From contig OZ023187.1 of assembly GCA_963995505.1 (NCBI GenBank), forward strand, positions 11,309,176 to 11,373,175: 64,000 bases of DNA. The letters run 5' to 3'. Position numbers and translations under genes: made by a program. The notes below the pieces were generated by a model. The model was not told the origin of the DNA and made no database searches. It saw nothing but the letters and a program-made list of their open reading frames with translations. Below are positions 10,133 to 21,452 of the stretch, in pieces; the first letter of the stretch is position 1, and every line of letters starts with the position of its first letter. The DNA comes from Hypericum androsaemum (Eukaryota > Streptophyta > Magnoliopsida > Malpighiales > Hypericaceae).

Positions 10133-11107
10133 GGGAAAATTACTGTGGTATCTCTCGAGTTTGACTAAATTGACGAGTTAGTCCCCCGTGTTTCAAAAAT
10201 TATTCTCCTGTCCTCCCTGTTTAATTTTATTTTACTTTCGGGTCCTTGTCAGACGTCAGTCATTTTTTTTCATTTTTATCACTGAAATGACCAAAATACC
10301 CTCAAAATATAAAAAAAAAGTTTATCCCTTCCTCATGATCGTCCTTCTTGCCGTCGACGACACAACAACCGAAAATCGACCCCTTCCTCCTGCTCCTCCG
10401 CCCCTCACCGTTCTTCTCCCCTCATCGTTCTACTATTCCTTCGACCAAAAAAGTACTACCAACGAAGCAATTTTCAACCTTCCAGATGATGACAACGACA
10501 AGGCTCCAATCGATGATGACGACGGGCTCAAATTGACCGACGATGACGAAAATGACGAGGCTCAAATCGACCGACGATGACGAGGAAGAGGCTCAAATCG
10601 ATCGACGATGACGAGGCTCAAATCGATCGACGATGACGAGGCTCAAATCGACTGACGACGACGAGGCTCAAATCGACCGACGATGGTTTGCACGAGGGTT
10701 TTTGAGGAAGCAGTTACGAGAAGGGGGTGAAGGGGCGAGGGGGCGAAGGGGCGAAAGGGATAGATGGGGCAAAAGGGGCGAAAAGGGAGAGATGGGGCGG
10801 CCAGGGAGGGAGGGCCACTCCGATGAGGAGGATGAGCAGTTCCGGTGCCGGAGGTGGAGAGCGGACATGTGGGCGTTAGTTCGGAGATGGAGGTTCCCGT
10901 GCCTAAAATTTATTTATTTTTTATTTTTTCAAAAAGGTTATTTTGGTCATTTCAATGATAAAAATGAAAAAATAGAGTGGATGATATCAACGAGGGACCC
11001 GAGAGTATAATAAAATCAAAGACGGGGGATATGAGAATAATTTTTGAAATACGAGAGACTAAATCGTCGATTAAGTCAAACACAAGGGATACCACAGTAA
11101 TTTGCCC
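10133..11107. mobile_element. MULE with long TIRs and 9-bp TSD
   Basis: Ends gggaaaattactgtggtatc... / ...gataccacagtaatttgccc form inverted repeats of more than 150 bp, including tttcatttttatcactgaaatgacc and its complement. A perfect 9-bp duplication tattttgta flanks it (10124-10132 and 11108-11116). The interior is GC-rich with a 25-bp tandem repeat (10505-10685) and a purine-rich tract. It contains no recognised transposase or captured gene. Confidence 0.95.
10505..10685 (+). repeat. 25-bp tandem repeat array
   Basis: About six copies of gaggctcaaatcgatcgacgatgac, the first and last degenerate. It is located inside the MULE. The unit length is not a multiple of three, so reading frames rotate through it and the ORFs crossing it are likely fortuitous. 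Confidence 0.85.
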
Positions 11108-11133
11108 TATTTTGTATTATATTTAGTTATATG

Positions 11134-12206
11134 CAGGGGCGGAGCTACATTTAATATTGTGGGGGCAATTGCCCCCACTTAAAATTTTTTATTTAATAAC
11201 TAGATATATTTTTTAATATATGTCCCCACTAAAATTAAAAATTGACCCCACTAAAAAACTAATCAACCTAATAATTAAAACCATAATGGTCCATTATCGA
11301 CTTATCATATGTTAGTCGGGCCCAAGAAAGTATGTATTCCAAATATCAAACAAGTTATCGAGTTCGAATAGAATTTGACCATATGCAAAAGAGTTCTATT
11401 CCCTTTCTAAATAGAATCACCGGTTTTATATTTTGAATTGCAGTTCCTCCTCATATAAAGAACCAACCCTAGAGCTCCCTCCAAAAAATAAAAAAGAAAG
11501 AAACGGAACGTCCAATCCAAAGCAGGCCAGAACACGTTTAGGAGTCAACTTGGAATAGGGTGAGCTACATTTTTTTTCTTTCTTTGATTAAAGGGTCACG
11601 TATATGATATCTATCCCTATTGTTTGCATTATTTCTATTAGGTTAGGGTTTGGATTAGTTGTTAAGTTTTGTCTCTAATTCATAATTGGTTAAAACTTTA
11701 TTTCCTATCTCATACCAAACATATTGGGCGATGATGGTAGGCTTCGTCATTGGATATCTTGACACTGGGTAGTCAGTTGGATAATTATATTGCTGACATA
11801 AGATCTAATGATAAATTTTATGATATAAAGAGGTTTGATATTTTGGCTCAGAAGTTGGTGCAAACACAAAGATATCTCATTTATCCTATGGTATTTCGGC
11901 TCCTGAAATTAGCTTTGATATTGCCGGTTGCGACTGCAAGTGTTGAGAGAGCCTTTTCTGCCATGAATATTTTGAAGAATCGTCTTCGCAACAAGATGGG
12001 AGGTCAATTGCTAGCTGATTGTTTAATTACATATATCGAGAAAGACATATTTGATTGTATTGACAATGTAGCCATTATGGAGCAATTCAACGCATGAGTA
12101 ATCGTAGAAGACAATTATAAATATTGTAATTACAATTTACGTACGTTAAACTTTTTGAAAAAAATTATATTACCCCCACTCCCCAAATTTTCTGGCTCCG
12201 CCCTTG
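11134..12206 (+). mobile_element. Internally deleted hAT transposon
   Basis: The ends caggggcggagc / ggctccgcccttg are imperfect TIRs, and a perfect 8-bp target-site duplication gttatatg flanks the element (11126-11133 and 12207-12214). At 1073 bp it is far shorter than an autonomous hAT of 3-4 kb. It keeps only the 3' end of the transposase gene. Its left end lies 17 bp from the right TSD of the neighbouring MULE. Confidence 0.95.
11750..12097 (+). pseudogene. hAT transposase C-terminal fragment
   Basis: 115 codons ending with the hAT dimerisation domain: LALILPVATASVERAFSAMN followed by KNRLRNKMGGQLLADCLITYIE. The LP(V/I)(A/S)(T/S)ASVERxFS and NRLRNxM(G/S)xxxLxxCL blocks define the C-terminus of the TTF-type/ZMYM1-like hAT transposases common in plants. 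The N-terminal zinc finger and catalytic residues are absent, so it is not active. The ATG at 11750 is probably internal to the original exon. Confidence 0.9.
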
Positions 12207-12214
12207 GTTATATG

Positions 12215-12989
12215 ATTAATGTAATTTGGAGATTATTTCCATCGACATTTTCAATAAAACGAGGAAGGAGAATCTATCTTCCTTTAAACATTTTTAAGCA
12301 AGTTGTTGATCCGAATTTATTTGGATTAACCTAGATCCATTCGAGAAGTGCCCATTTGACACTCATATAGGTAATTTCATCGAATATATATTGTACTTTA
12401 TACACCACCTTTAGAGCTATGAGAATCATTAAAAACTTTAAGGTTAATCTCTTTTGAGAGCGATAGAGCACTTTCTCATACACCATAGGAAGTGACTAAA
12501 TAGTGCAGAGCAAGATTAATCAGTGACTTGTTGTTACAGATATGAACATTTTTCATGGGATCTCCAATCACAAAGGTTGGATTATCATTACCGTTAATTC
12601 AACAGTTTGGCTCAAGTCTCTCTATCCTCGATGTTTCATATGCGACCCATCTACACAAAAATTTCGTGAGAGGATTGATCAAATCTAACTCTTCACTTTC
12701 GACCTTTCACCTCTCGTAACACATTTTACATTTACAAAAATATTGATTTTGTCAACGAAAGCTTTTCCTAAAAATAGCATGGGCTTATTCTGTTAAATTT
12801 TTTTGTATCGTATATAATCAATGCGCTTTATACTAAATTACTAATATGTTTGGTAATAGTATTTTTTTGTATCTTAATAGTATGTTTAGAGGGTAGAAAG
12901 ATATTGAGGATGAATTTGGGTAAAACTTGCGACTACAAACAAATACACATTTTCAACCATCAACTCTTTCTTTCATATAGGTAATTATA
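12215..12989. other. AT-rich intergenic, no gene seen
   Basis: Unique-looking AT-rich sequence between two transposons. No ORF or RNA gene is recognised. Confidence 0.5.
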
Positions 12990-13605
12990 GGGAAAATTAA
13001 GCTCCAGTCCCCATATTTTATGTGCTCTCAGGCCCCTCTATTTTAAAAAATCGATTATGTTATCCCTCTAGTTTGAGAAAATTATGCTTTCAGGTCCCTA
13101 TGTCTGGAATATTCGATATTCTCCAGTGAATGATCACCTGAAAAGATCGAAATATTCCTTTTGTATTCTTTAACTCCATCTTCAACTTCTGGCCAAAAAC
13201 ACAAATTTAATCAAACTAACCCAAAAATAAGATCAATCTAACCAAAATCCAAGAAAATAAAGAACAATGAAAGCTTCAATTAGGGCTTCGTGTTTCAATT
13301 GGGTTTTGTTTGTTTGATCTTGTTTGAAGTTGTGTTCTTGGATTTTGGTTAGACTAATCTTTTTTTGGGTTAGTTTGATTGAATTTGTATTTTTGGCCAG
13401 AGGTTGAAGATGGAGTTAAAGAATACAAAAGGGGTATTTCGGTCTTTTCAGGTGATCATCCACTGGAGGATATTGAATATTTCGGGCATAGGGACCAGAA
13501 AGTATAATTTTCTCAAACTAGAGGAATAACATAATCAATTTTTCAAAATAGAAGGGCCTGAGAGTATATAAAAGTAAACATGGAGGACTGGAGCGTAAAT
13601 TTCCC
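12990..13605. mobile_element. Long fold-back (inverted-repeat) element
   Basis: A nearly complete palindrome: the left arm (gggaaaattaagctccagtcc...gatgatcacctgaaaagatcgaaatattcc) returns as the complement in the right arm (ggtatttcggtcttttcaggtgatcat...ggactggagcgtaaatttccc), with arms of roughly 280 bp. The termini resemble the MULE family in this window, but I see no convincing 9-bp duplication. It lies about 240 bp upstream of the HD2 start codon, so it may be transcribed or influence that promoter (inference). Confidence 0.85.
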
Positions 13606-13843
13606 TTATAATTAATGCAGTTTTTTCATCCACCAGATTGAACGAACCGTTATGCCATGAACGAAGAAAAGCCCAAATAAAAAAGGCCCAACATGCGGAT
13701 TGGACGGTGGAAAAACCCTAAACTAAACCTATTTATTCAGTTGCTCTCCTCGAGACATAACTCCTCGGAATTTCCCCCAAACCCCTTCCTTCAAAACCCT
13801 AGAGCAACAAGAGCGTTTCGCTTTCCTCCTCCTCCAACCCACA

Positions 13844-15400
13844 ATGGAATTCTGGGGTAAATCCTCCTCGTCTCTTTTCTTATTTGGTTCTTCTTTAATG
13901 GCTTTTGTCTCAACGATTCATTGGCTGCTGTTCTGTAAACTATTTGGTTATTTATTCATTTCCATGATTAATGGCTACTGTTTCAATGTAACGACCGGTT
14001 TATTTAAATTCTTTGACCATATTACCTTCTTAGTGAGCTTTGTTTTTTTTATAATTTGTACCTAGGGTGATGGAAGTTCCCATGGCTTTCCTGATTGTTC
14101 GAAATTTGTTTAGTTTTTCTCTTCTCTTGTTGGTGTAGATTTGTGGTGGATCTTTTTTTCATCAGGATTGTTTAATGACCATTTGTTTATCTTTTAAATA
14201 TATTTTCTTATCGTTTAGGACTTGAAGTCAAGCCTGGAGAGCCTCTCAAGGCTGAGCCGAAAGAGGACTGTTTGATCCATCTATCTCAGGCTGCACTTGA
14301 AGAGTCTAAGAAGGACAAGGGAGAGCCGGTAATGATTTTTGCAAAGGTTGGCGACCAAAAGATTGTGTTGGGCACCCTCTCGTCTGACAAGTTCCCTCAG
14401 ATATCTTTTGATGTCGTCTTTGACAAAGAGTTTGAGCTGTCCCATAATTCGAAAAATGGGAGCATCCACTTCTGTGGTTACCAGTCTCAAATCCCAGGCG
14501 ATGATGTTGATGAGTATCCCTCGGATTCTTCTGAGGACGAGGATGTCCCGCTTGTGAATGCTGACAATGCCAAGGTTGAGATTCCGAAGCCAGCTGCAGC
14601 CAATGCAAAACCCAAAGCCAATGTGGAGCCCGCTAAGGCCAGCAAGGAGGAACCCGAGGATTCTGATTCTGAGGAAGATGGCAGCGGTGATTCTGATGGA
14701 GCAGAGGTAGTTTTTTGGCTTTCTTGTTTTCAGTCCCTTTTCTGTTGACGGGACTGTATTTCTCCAACTTTTCTTTCTTAACAATGCCATGACACTTAAT
14801 TTCTTGTGAAGTCTATGTCTGAGGATGACGAAGATGCAGACTCTGAGAGTGATGATGAAGAGACCCCTAAAAAGGTATCCCTGTTGCTCTTTTTCGGAAA
14901 TCTATTTTGGAAATACTGCTTATGCACAAGTGACTCAATTTTAGGTTGAATCTGCCAAGAAAAGACTGGCTGTTGACTCAGCAACTAAGACACCTGCCCT
15001 GTCAAAGAAACAGAAAGCAGCTGGTATGTTGACTATTTATTTATTTCTTCTGTGAATTTGTTTGATTGATTCAATGCTGGACATGGCTGTTTCGATGCCT
15101 AGTACTTTTGAACATCATCCTCTGTTTCATATGGGTTTTTTTCTCTTTTGTTAGATGGGAAGAAAAATGTTCACACCGCCACTCCTCACCCTGCAAAGAA
15201 ACCTTCTGCGAACGGCAGCAAGCAGACCCCAAAATCCCCAAAATCTGGTGGACAATTTTCTTGCAAATCATGCGACAGGTAATCTTCAATTTTACGGTAT
15301 CAGTTTTTTGTCGAGTCTAACAATCTGTTTCTTTGGTTACAGATCTTTCGTCTCTGACTTTGCTCTTCAGTCTCATTCAAAGGCCAAGCATGATAAGTGA
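13844..15400 (+). CDS. HDT1: HD2-type (plant-specific) histone deacetylase
   Basis: Six exons: 13844-13856, 14219-14706, 14812-14874, 14945-15023, 15155-15278, 15343-15400. All introns are GT-AG, giving 274 aa, normal for the family. The N-terminus MEFWG is the HD2 signature. The residues implicated in activity are present: His25 in EDCLIHLSQ and Asp69 in ISFDV. A nucleoplasmin-like fold covers about 1-95. Acidic Ser/Asp/Glu tracts follow (about 105-200), then a Lys-rich segment, and a C2H2 zinc finger ends the protein (C251, C254, H267, H272). The tiny 13-nt first exon ending in TGGG is typical of HD2 genes. Family role: nucleolar/nuclear chromatin silencing, seed and stress responses. Which HDT paralogue it is cannot be decided here. 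Confidence 0.95.
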
Positions 15401-16594
15401 AGTTTGTTCTTAGATGGGATCCTCAACAGAGAACTACGTAAGAGTTTTTTTGGTCGGCCGTGCCTTAAAATGGTTAAAATGGATTTCTATGGTGTGATTT
15501 ACCTTCGAGGATTTTGCGGATCATATGTCTGGATATCATTTGGCTACTAGTATGTGTGAATGTTTTGTGATATTGGCTACAATCTTTTGCCCCTTGTTTT
15601 GTGCTTCTCCCTTTTTCCGAGCTGCGGAATCTAAAGTCGTCAATTTCGATTGCGCGAGCAATCTGTGTCTAGAAAATTACGTTATCCTTCTAGGGTTAGA
15701 ATATGTGATCGAAAATTCGACTCAAATTGGTCATAAAAATCTGAATTTTTATTTGATTTTAGTATAATTTAGTGATGGGAAAAATTAATGGTTGAACCAG
15801 ATAGATAAAAGATAAAAATAAATAAAGCATATGGTCATCCAATCAATTTAACTTTTCCCTCGTTTGTGCGTACAGGCGTTTCCACCCCAATTATTAACTT
15901 GCACTGTCCTTTCTTGTACCTTCACACTCACATATGAATTACTTGAGCTTTAATATTAATAATATCTTGCAAGATAATCTCCGCAAAGCATTCCAAATTA
16001 TGGAAAAGTCCTAGAAATTTTTTTGAGTTATGTTCTGTTAGTACTAGTTTCTTAATGCTATTTACAACTAGTACTAAAATGTGGATATCTAAAACTTTTT
16101 GGATAAAAAAATATAACCCACATAAACTTTATGATACAAATTAGAAGTGTTAATTTTCTCAATCGAAAAATCTTCGGTGGTAGTAACTCGTCTAATAAAA
16201 TATATTCAATTTAGTCCTAATAAAAAAAATTCAAAAGTAAGTTGGACATAATGCCTTACAGACCAAAACTCCGTAGTATTTTTTTTTTTGGATTTTCGTA
16301 ACTAGATATGTTTTGCGGAGATTAATGATGACAAAAGGCCAACTAAAATATATTTTTTATCACTTAGGAATATGATTCTTAGTGTTTTTTATTTGATATT
16401 AAAGCCTTTAAGGTAGATGCGGATCTACTGTGGAGGACTATGCATGGAATCTTTTTTTTCCCTACTTGTGGACGAAGTGAGAATGTTCTTTTAAAAGACA
16501 CTCGTGATCTTTTATAAATTTTAGCATATAGTAATTGAATTTTGTTTCCTTTAATAGTCATTGACTTACATTAAGTTGGCCTAGATTTGGTGAG
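15401..16594. other. HDT 3' UTR and intergenic sequence
   Basis: The first ~350 bases probably include the HDT 3' UTR; no unambiguous end is visible. The rest is AT-rich with no recognised gene. ORFs of 60-80 codons here look like chance. Confidence 0.5.
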
Positions 16595-16830
16595 GATGGG
16601 GATCGTATTTGGTCCTGGAATAAAGAATCTAGGACTAATTTGAATAGCAAACCATTTGATATATACAGAATAAACCATTCGATCATAACTAAGTAGATTA
16701 TTGAATCATAACTGGGTAGACCATTGGATCATAACTGGGTAGACCATTGAATCGTCCAGGACGGTCTTGGTTAGATTTGGCCTTCTAGGACCAAATCTGC
16801 TCCCGTGGGGATCAGGCCCACGAAGAACCA
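16595..16830. mobile_element. Small TIR element with internal 23-bp repeats
   Basis: The left end (gatggggatcgtatttggtcctggaa) is matched inverted at the right (ttctaggaccaaatctgctcccgtggggatc). Between them is an array of about four near-copies of accattgaatcataactgggtag. No coding capacity. No target-site duplication was found, so the class is unassigned. Confidence 0.6.
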
Positions 16831-17013
16831 TCTGGATTAAAGACATTGACTTTTATCATAATAGTATACAATGAAGTGAAAATGATAAAGATGTAAAGGG
16901 ATATGAATGGTATACATGTGAAGTAAGGAGCGACCAAGGTTTGACTTCTAGTTTGCGACAAAAATTCTATTTACATGTGAAGTACAATAATAATACATTG
17001 ACGTGATAATTAT

Positions 17014-17321
17014 GGCAGTGGATTGGGTCTGGAGTGAATGAGTCATTTTAAATCGTTTGGACTAAGGACTGATCATGGCATGCCACGATGATGATACTAG
17101 CATGTCACGGTTACGACACTGTCAAGTCCAATTATTGATAATGGCCCACGTGCTATGACACCGGCAAGCCCAGTTAGCGATAACGGCATGTTGGTGATCC
17201 CCGACCGTGCGTGCGGACTTTTTCATTTTTGTCCCGGGTTTAACTTCTTTGCAAAAAAAATCCCGCGTGTCTTCACTCCAAACGGTTCAGAATGAGCCTA
17301 TTCTGGACCCAATCCAAGCCC
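17014..17321. mobile_element. 308-bp MULE-like MITE
   Basis: TIRs of about 45 bp (tggattgggtctggagtgaatg...cgtttgga / ...tccaaacggttcagaatgag...tggacccaatcca) and a perfect 9-bp target-site duplication gataattat (17005-17013 and 17322-17330). It is the same family as 5887-6340 and the fragment at 1-259. The interior shows degenerate ggcatg(c)cacg...gatgata units. Confidence 0.9.
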
Positions 17322-17494
17322 GATAATTATATACTTGTAAAGTGATAATGATATAATGGTTCTAATTATTGTTGTGAAAATATTATACTTATTAGGTTAA
17401 AGCTATATACATAGAGTAGAAGTCGGGTCTAATTATATCACTGAAATCATCCCTTTACTAATTTTCTCAAAAAAATAAGCCTTTGATCTGGATG

Positions 17495-18372
17495 ATATAG
17501 ATCATAGTTTTAAAATACGGATTTTGGTTGTCGTCCGAGTCCGATCAGACAAAAAAAATTTATACCAAAATTTTATTATATACGTTTCCAGCTCATCCCC
17601 ACCATCCATCTTCAACTAATGACACCTCACCTTTACTTCTCGTAACCCCACCTCCATCCTTATCAGTTATCCCCTCCTTAACTTTTTCCTTGCCAATAAT
17701 TCAGAAACTAAAAGATAGTTTCTCACACGTTTTATCATCCCCATGCGTCTGCATAAAGCCAACTTGTCCCCTCACTTCAACCTCAAGCTTTTCCATGGAA
17801 GCTGGACTGTCGAGTGAGATAGCCCTGAAAAGCGCTGATTCTTGATTTTTCCCTTTCCTGCCCAGACGCCGGAAACAAACAAGCAAGCTACCAATTTTCG
17901 GAGCTGGAGACCAGAGAACACCAACGGCAAGCTTGACTGTTTGAGACGGCGGAAACCAGAGACGATGCGAGCTGGAGAGAACAGAGAGTGAGAGACGACG
18001 TCGAGACCAACAGAGACGACGCGAGACCAGAGAAGTGAGAACAGAGCTCGTACTTGTGGTCGACGATGCCGGAAGCGGAGCAAGAGACGACGGCGACGAT
18101 TGTTGCTGAGTCGAGAGTCGATTTTGGGAAATTTACGTTTTTAGGACTTTTGATTTCTAATTTTAGGCCAACGAGGTACTAATTTTAGGTGTTTCGATAA
18201 GTTCCGGTCGAACCAGCATTTTCCAATCAGCACGAGGCTAAAAATTGTCCGGTCGGATCAAAAGATGGGCGTTTCGACTGGACCCCATTTTTCCCCTCAA
18301 AATGAGCCGATGAAATAAATGATTCGCAGTCGGATTGTTGGTCACATATCATTTTTTTTTAAACTATGATAT
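17495..18372. mobile_element. TIR element, catagttttaaaatacgg family
   Basis: The left end atagatcatagttttaaaatacgg is roughly the inverted complement of the right end aaactatgatatggaccgg. Ends of this type recur at 36372-36850, 49345-49775 and 60605-61110. The interior has C-rich stretches and a gaccagagacgacg-rich purine tract (17905-18080). No protein is recognised. Confidence 0.55.
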
Positions 18373-19986
18373 GGACCGGACGATAAAGACTAGATAGTAA
18401 CGTAGTGGTAGGTTGGTGGTTTAGCAAAATATATGATATCCAAATCAAAATCTAATATCTAATTCTTCATTACAAGATTCGGATATCCAATATGGTGGGT
18501 AGCAAGCAGTGTCACAACACAGGTCAACGCCGAAGAAAGGGGAAAAAGTGAGGAATGAAATAAATGAAATGTGAGAAAAACAACCGGGATATTTGAGAAT
18601 TGAATGATTTCAAATTACCTAGGGGTGAAGTGCCATGCATCTGTCATGGACTAAAACTTTCCCTCCCCGACCAGGACTAACAGTAGCACATAATTTCATG
18701 CTTTAGTGTTTGTTTTTACAAGCAACGTCAAACATAGGAAATTCTTCAATTGTCAAATTATCATCAAGGATTCTTTAAGAGGGAAGGAAACTATAAATAA
18801 AGGCAATACAACATCCTCAAGAGTCAACCCAAGATCATATCCAAGGTTTCTGTATCCATGACACACACACACAATCCTCGAATAAAAACATAAAGAAATA
18901 GTGCCGTTACAAGAAGAAGCGAAGCAGCAAATGCCGTCTGACCTGCAAAGAAATTCTGATACTAGAGTGCGAAAATCCCTAGTCTACATTTGGCCTTTTG
19001 ATCTGATAAGCGAAGCTCCTGAAGGACTGACTAGGTCCAGTGAGATTGAAACAGCAACAAGTCAACAACCTGTAAATAAATTACGTGTAAGCTGCAATTG
19101 GAAACAATCCCTGCTTCTTGTAATGCAGGGATACCTGAACCTGCAAAACTCAATATTCTCGTAAGGTATCGACTAGTTTTAGCTTGGAGATGAGTAAATA
19201 AGAATACGAGTAGTTTGCAGAAACAAAACCCTATCCGAACTTTGGAATTTGGTCGTATTTCTCTAAGCAGAGTGCATGGCAGTCACTCACTGTGTACCTG
19301 ACTATACAAACAGATTAAAATCGAGAAAACATGCAAGATTTTTATATCCATTTTCTTTGAAAGATCCACACGATTGAAAAACATAGACAAAACAGTGGAG
19401 AACCATTTGACCAACTGTAGGACAGAGCTCTGAGACTATAATCGTTTTTAGGGTTTCTGAAAACAAAAGCTCAATTTAAACTCCTTCGAACATAGGAAAG
19501 TTGATGAGCAAGAACTTAAAACCACAATGCATGCAGTTATGGCCAATGAAGAAAAGGAGATCCAAAGAGGCCCTTGGAAACAAAGAATGCAAGAGAAATC
19601 GATGATGCCCCAGCCAACTCAAAATCGTGCTACGTAAAACCCAAGAGTTGTAATTCTGGACATGTTAAAAGAAGCATTTATCACCAAAAGCCATGCGAAA
19701 CTTCACACTGAAAACCATTCCATATAAGAAAACAAGATTGATGATGCAGAAAGTCTATGGATGCAGGTAGGTTCAAGGAAAGACTTTTAACATTCCATAT
19801 GAGAGAATTGTGAAGCTGCGCACCACCTGCACAGTGGAAAATGGTAGTAAGCCATATTTATTAAAAGGTGGTCTTTCCAAAAAGATTCCAAAACGAGGAC
19901 GACGGAAGAAAAAAAAAGAAAAAGAAAGAAGGAAAATGTACCAGATGTGCAGAGGATGATAATCCGCCTAGTGATACTGCTGGCTG
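18373..19986. other. Intergenic sequence and probable U2AF35 3' UTR
   Basis: No gene is recognised. The part adjoining 19986 should be the 3' UTR of the minus-strand U2AF35 gene. A minus-strand GT donor-like site lies at about 19947 (ctg|gtacatttt), so a 3'-UTR intron is possible but unproven. A short (ac)n run lies at about 18858-18873. Confidence 0.4.
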
Positions 19987-21236
19987 CTAATAATCCTGAT
20001 TATTATCAGGACTCGACAAGTCAGCATGTCCGATGTTGACCTTACTGGCAGTCCCTTGCTGCTGCTGCTCCCTTTCTCTGTTCCATTGTTCGATTCTAGC
20101 ACGCCTCTCTTCACTGCCTTCCCTGACAGGGCTCCTATTACGCTTCCTGCCTGGACTCCTGCTTCTTCCACGCCTGTGGCCGGGGCTAATGCTCCTACGT
20201 CTCCAACCTCGACCTTCATTATTGTGCCTGCGATCATTGTATCGTCTACCAGAACCACGCCCAGCGTGGGAGTGTTCTTCATGCCTGACAGGGCTCCTGC
20301 TACGGCTGCTATTTCTTCCTTTATGCTTCCCAAACAACTCGCGCCTCAACTCCCTGCGAATGAGACAGATCAGAAACTAACCAACCAACCGCAGAGAAGA
20401 AGGAGAATGAAGGCATTATTACCTGCTAATCCTCTTGAGGTGCATAAAATTGCAATATCCACCACGGTTGCAAGTGTTCTCCTCGTACTGCCTACAGGTT
20501 GCTTCACGAAAGTCCGTGACTGGGGAGTAATCAACAATGATGGGACGGCCTAAAGCCACGATCCATTTTGCAAGAAGAAAGCAAGCAAATGTCAGGAAGT
20601 AGCATCTAATTTCCGAATCATTACGCACGACAGAAGAAGAAGAAGAAGGAACAAACCAGAATAGAACCTCCCCGTCAGGCTGCGGAGTGCATTAGCAGCA
20701 TGCTCCTCTTCTTTATACTGAACATACACATTCCCCACCTACAAAGAAAGAAAGAAAGAAACCGCAAGGAAAGATCCATTTAACGCTTATAAACCAGCCC
20801 ACCACACTCGCAACTAACTAACTAGCGATGTGGTAAGAGGATATTCGATTGATAATCATCAGCATTACGTATGCTAAAAGAGTGAGAGTAGTTGTATGAG
20901 ATGTACTACCATGTGGTCGGCGAGGTTGTCGCAGACGTTGAGGGCGAGGACGGTGCCGTACTTGGCCATCTCGAGGAAGAGGTCCTCGTAGAAGTTGTCG
21001 AAGTGGGGGTCGAGCTTGTCGGGGTCGGAGGCGGGGTCGGGGGCGGTGGGGCCGGGGCCGACGAGCATGTCGGGGCGCTGGTAGATGTTGGAGAGGAGGA
21101 GGGTGGGGCTGGTAGAAGGCTTCGTGTGGAGACGGGAGCACCGGTCGCCGTGACGGCAAGCACCGATCTTGAAGTAGAAGGGGCAGTTAACTCTGTCCTT
21201 CTCCGTCGCAAATATCGACGCCAAGTGTTCCGCCAT
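19987..21236 (-). CDS. U2AF35: U2 snRNP auxiliary factor small subunit (U2AF35)
   Basis: Four coding exons on the minus strand: 21236-20910, 20738-20657, 20549-20423, 20353-19987. All junctions are GT-AG and phases close, giving 300 aa (plant U2AF35 is about 280-300). The protein recognises the AG at 3' splice sites as a heterodimer with U2AF65. Domains: CCCH zinc finger 1 (C18, C27, C33, H37), a U2AF-homology RRM (about 45-145, with NVYVQY as RNP-like strand and the acidic EDL...EMAKYG helix), CCCH zinc finger 2 (C155, C163, C169, H173), then a Gly/Arg/Ser-rich RS domain (about 185-280). Its first exon carries the N-terminal MAEHLASIF typical of plant orthologues. Long ORFs in other frames over exon 1 and the RS exon are compositional shadows. 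Confidence 0.97.
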
Positions 21237-21369
21237 CTCTTCTCAAACCCTCGGTCGGCGGACAAGGGCTTTCTTTTCTTTTAAACAGCCAGCCTCTATT
21301 CTAACTCTGTGAAGTGGGACTAGTAATTAAAAATGTTTTATATTTAATTTGAGCCTCGCATTCATCTGC

Positions 21370-21452
21370 GCTGGTTTGCCCGAGAGGTTAAGGGGGAAGA
21401 CTTAAGATCTTCTGTGCTTCAAGCACGCATGGGTTCGAACCCCATAGCCAGC
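21370..21452 (+). tRNA. tRNA-Leu (anticodon UAA)
   Basis: 83 nt folding as a class II tRNA. The 7-bp acceptor stem pairs gctggtt with agccagc (one G-U pair). The anticodon stem gaaga/tcttc encloses loop cttaaga, giving anticodon TAA. The variable arm is tgtgc-ttca-agcac-like, and the T arm is gggttcgaacccc. No intron. The nuclear CCA is not encoded, as expected. A T-rich run (tctctttttttcg) follows, suitable as a Pol III terminator. It reads UUA codons. Confidence 0.95.

Noticed and set aside
10188..11010. ORFs of 130 and 125 codons across the MULE at 10133
   Set aside because: They run through TIRs and the 25-bp tandem array, giving low-complexity Asp- or Arg-rich products. This is composition, not coding.
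14281..14790. 169-codon minus-strand ORF opposite HDT exon 2
   Set aside because: It is antisense to a clearly conserved exon and crosses its splice donor, so it is a shadow.
20026..20553. 175-codon plus-strand ORF at the U2AF35 locus
   Set aside because: It is antisense to the RS-domain exon and its intron. The repetitive Ser/Pro/Leu composition mirrors RS codons.
20892..21284. Three overlapping ORFs in other frames of U2AF35 exon 1
   Set aside because: GC-rich codon bias makes all frames open. Only the minus frame from 21236 gives the zinc finger and RRM.
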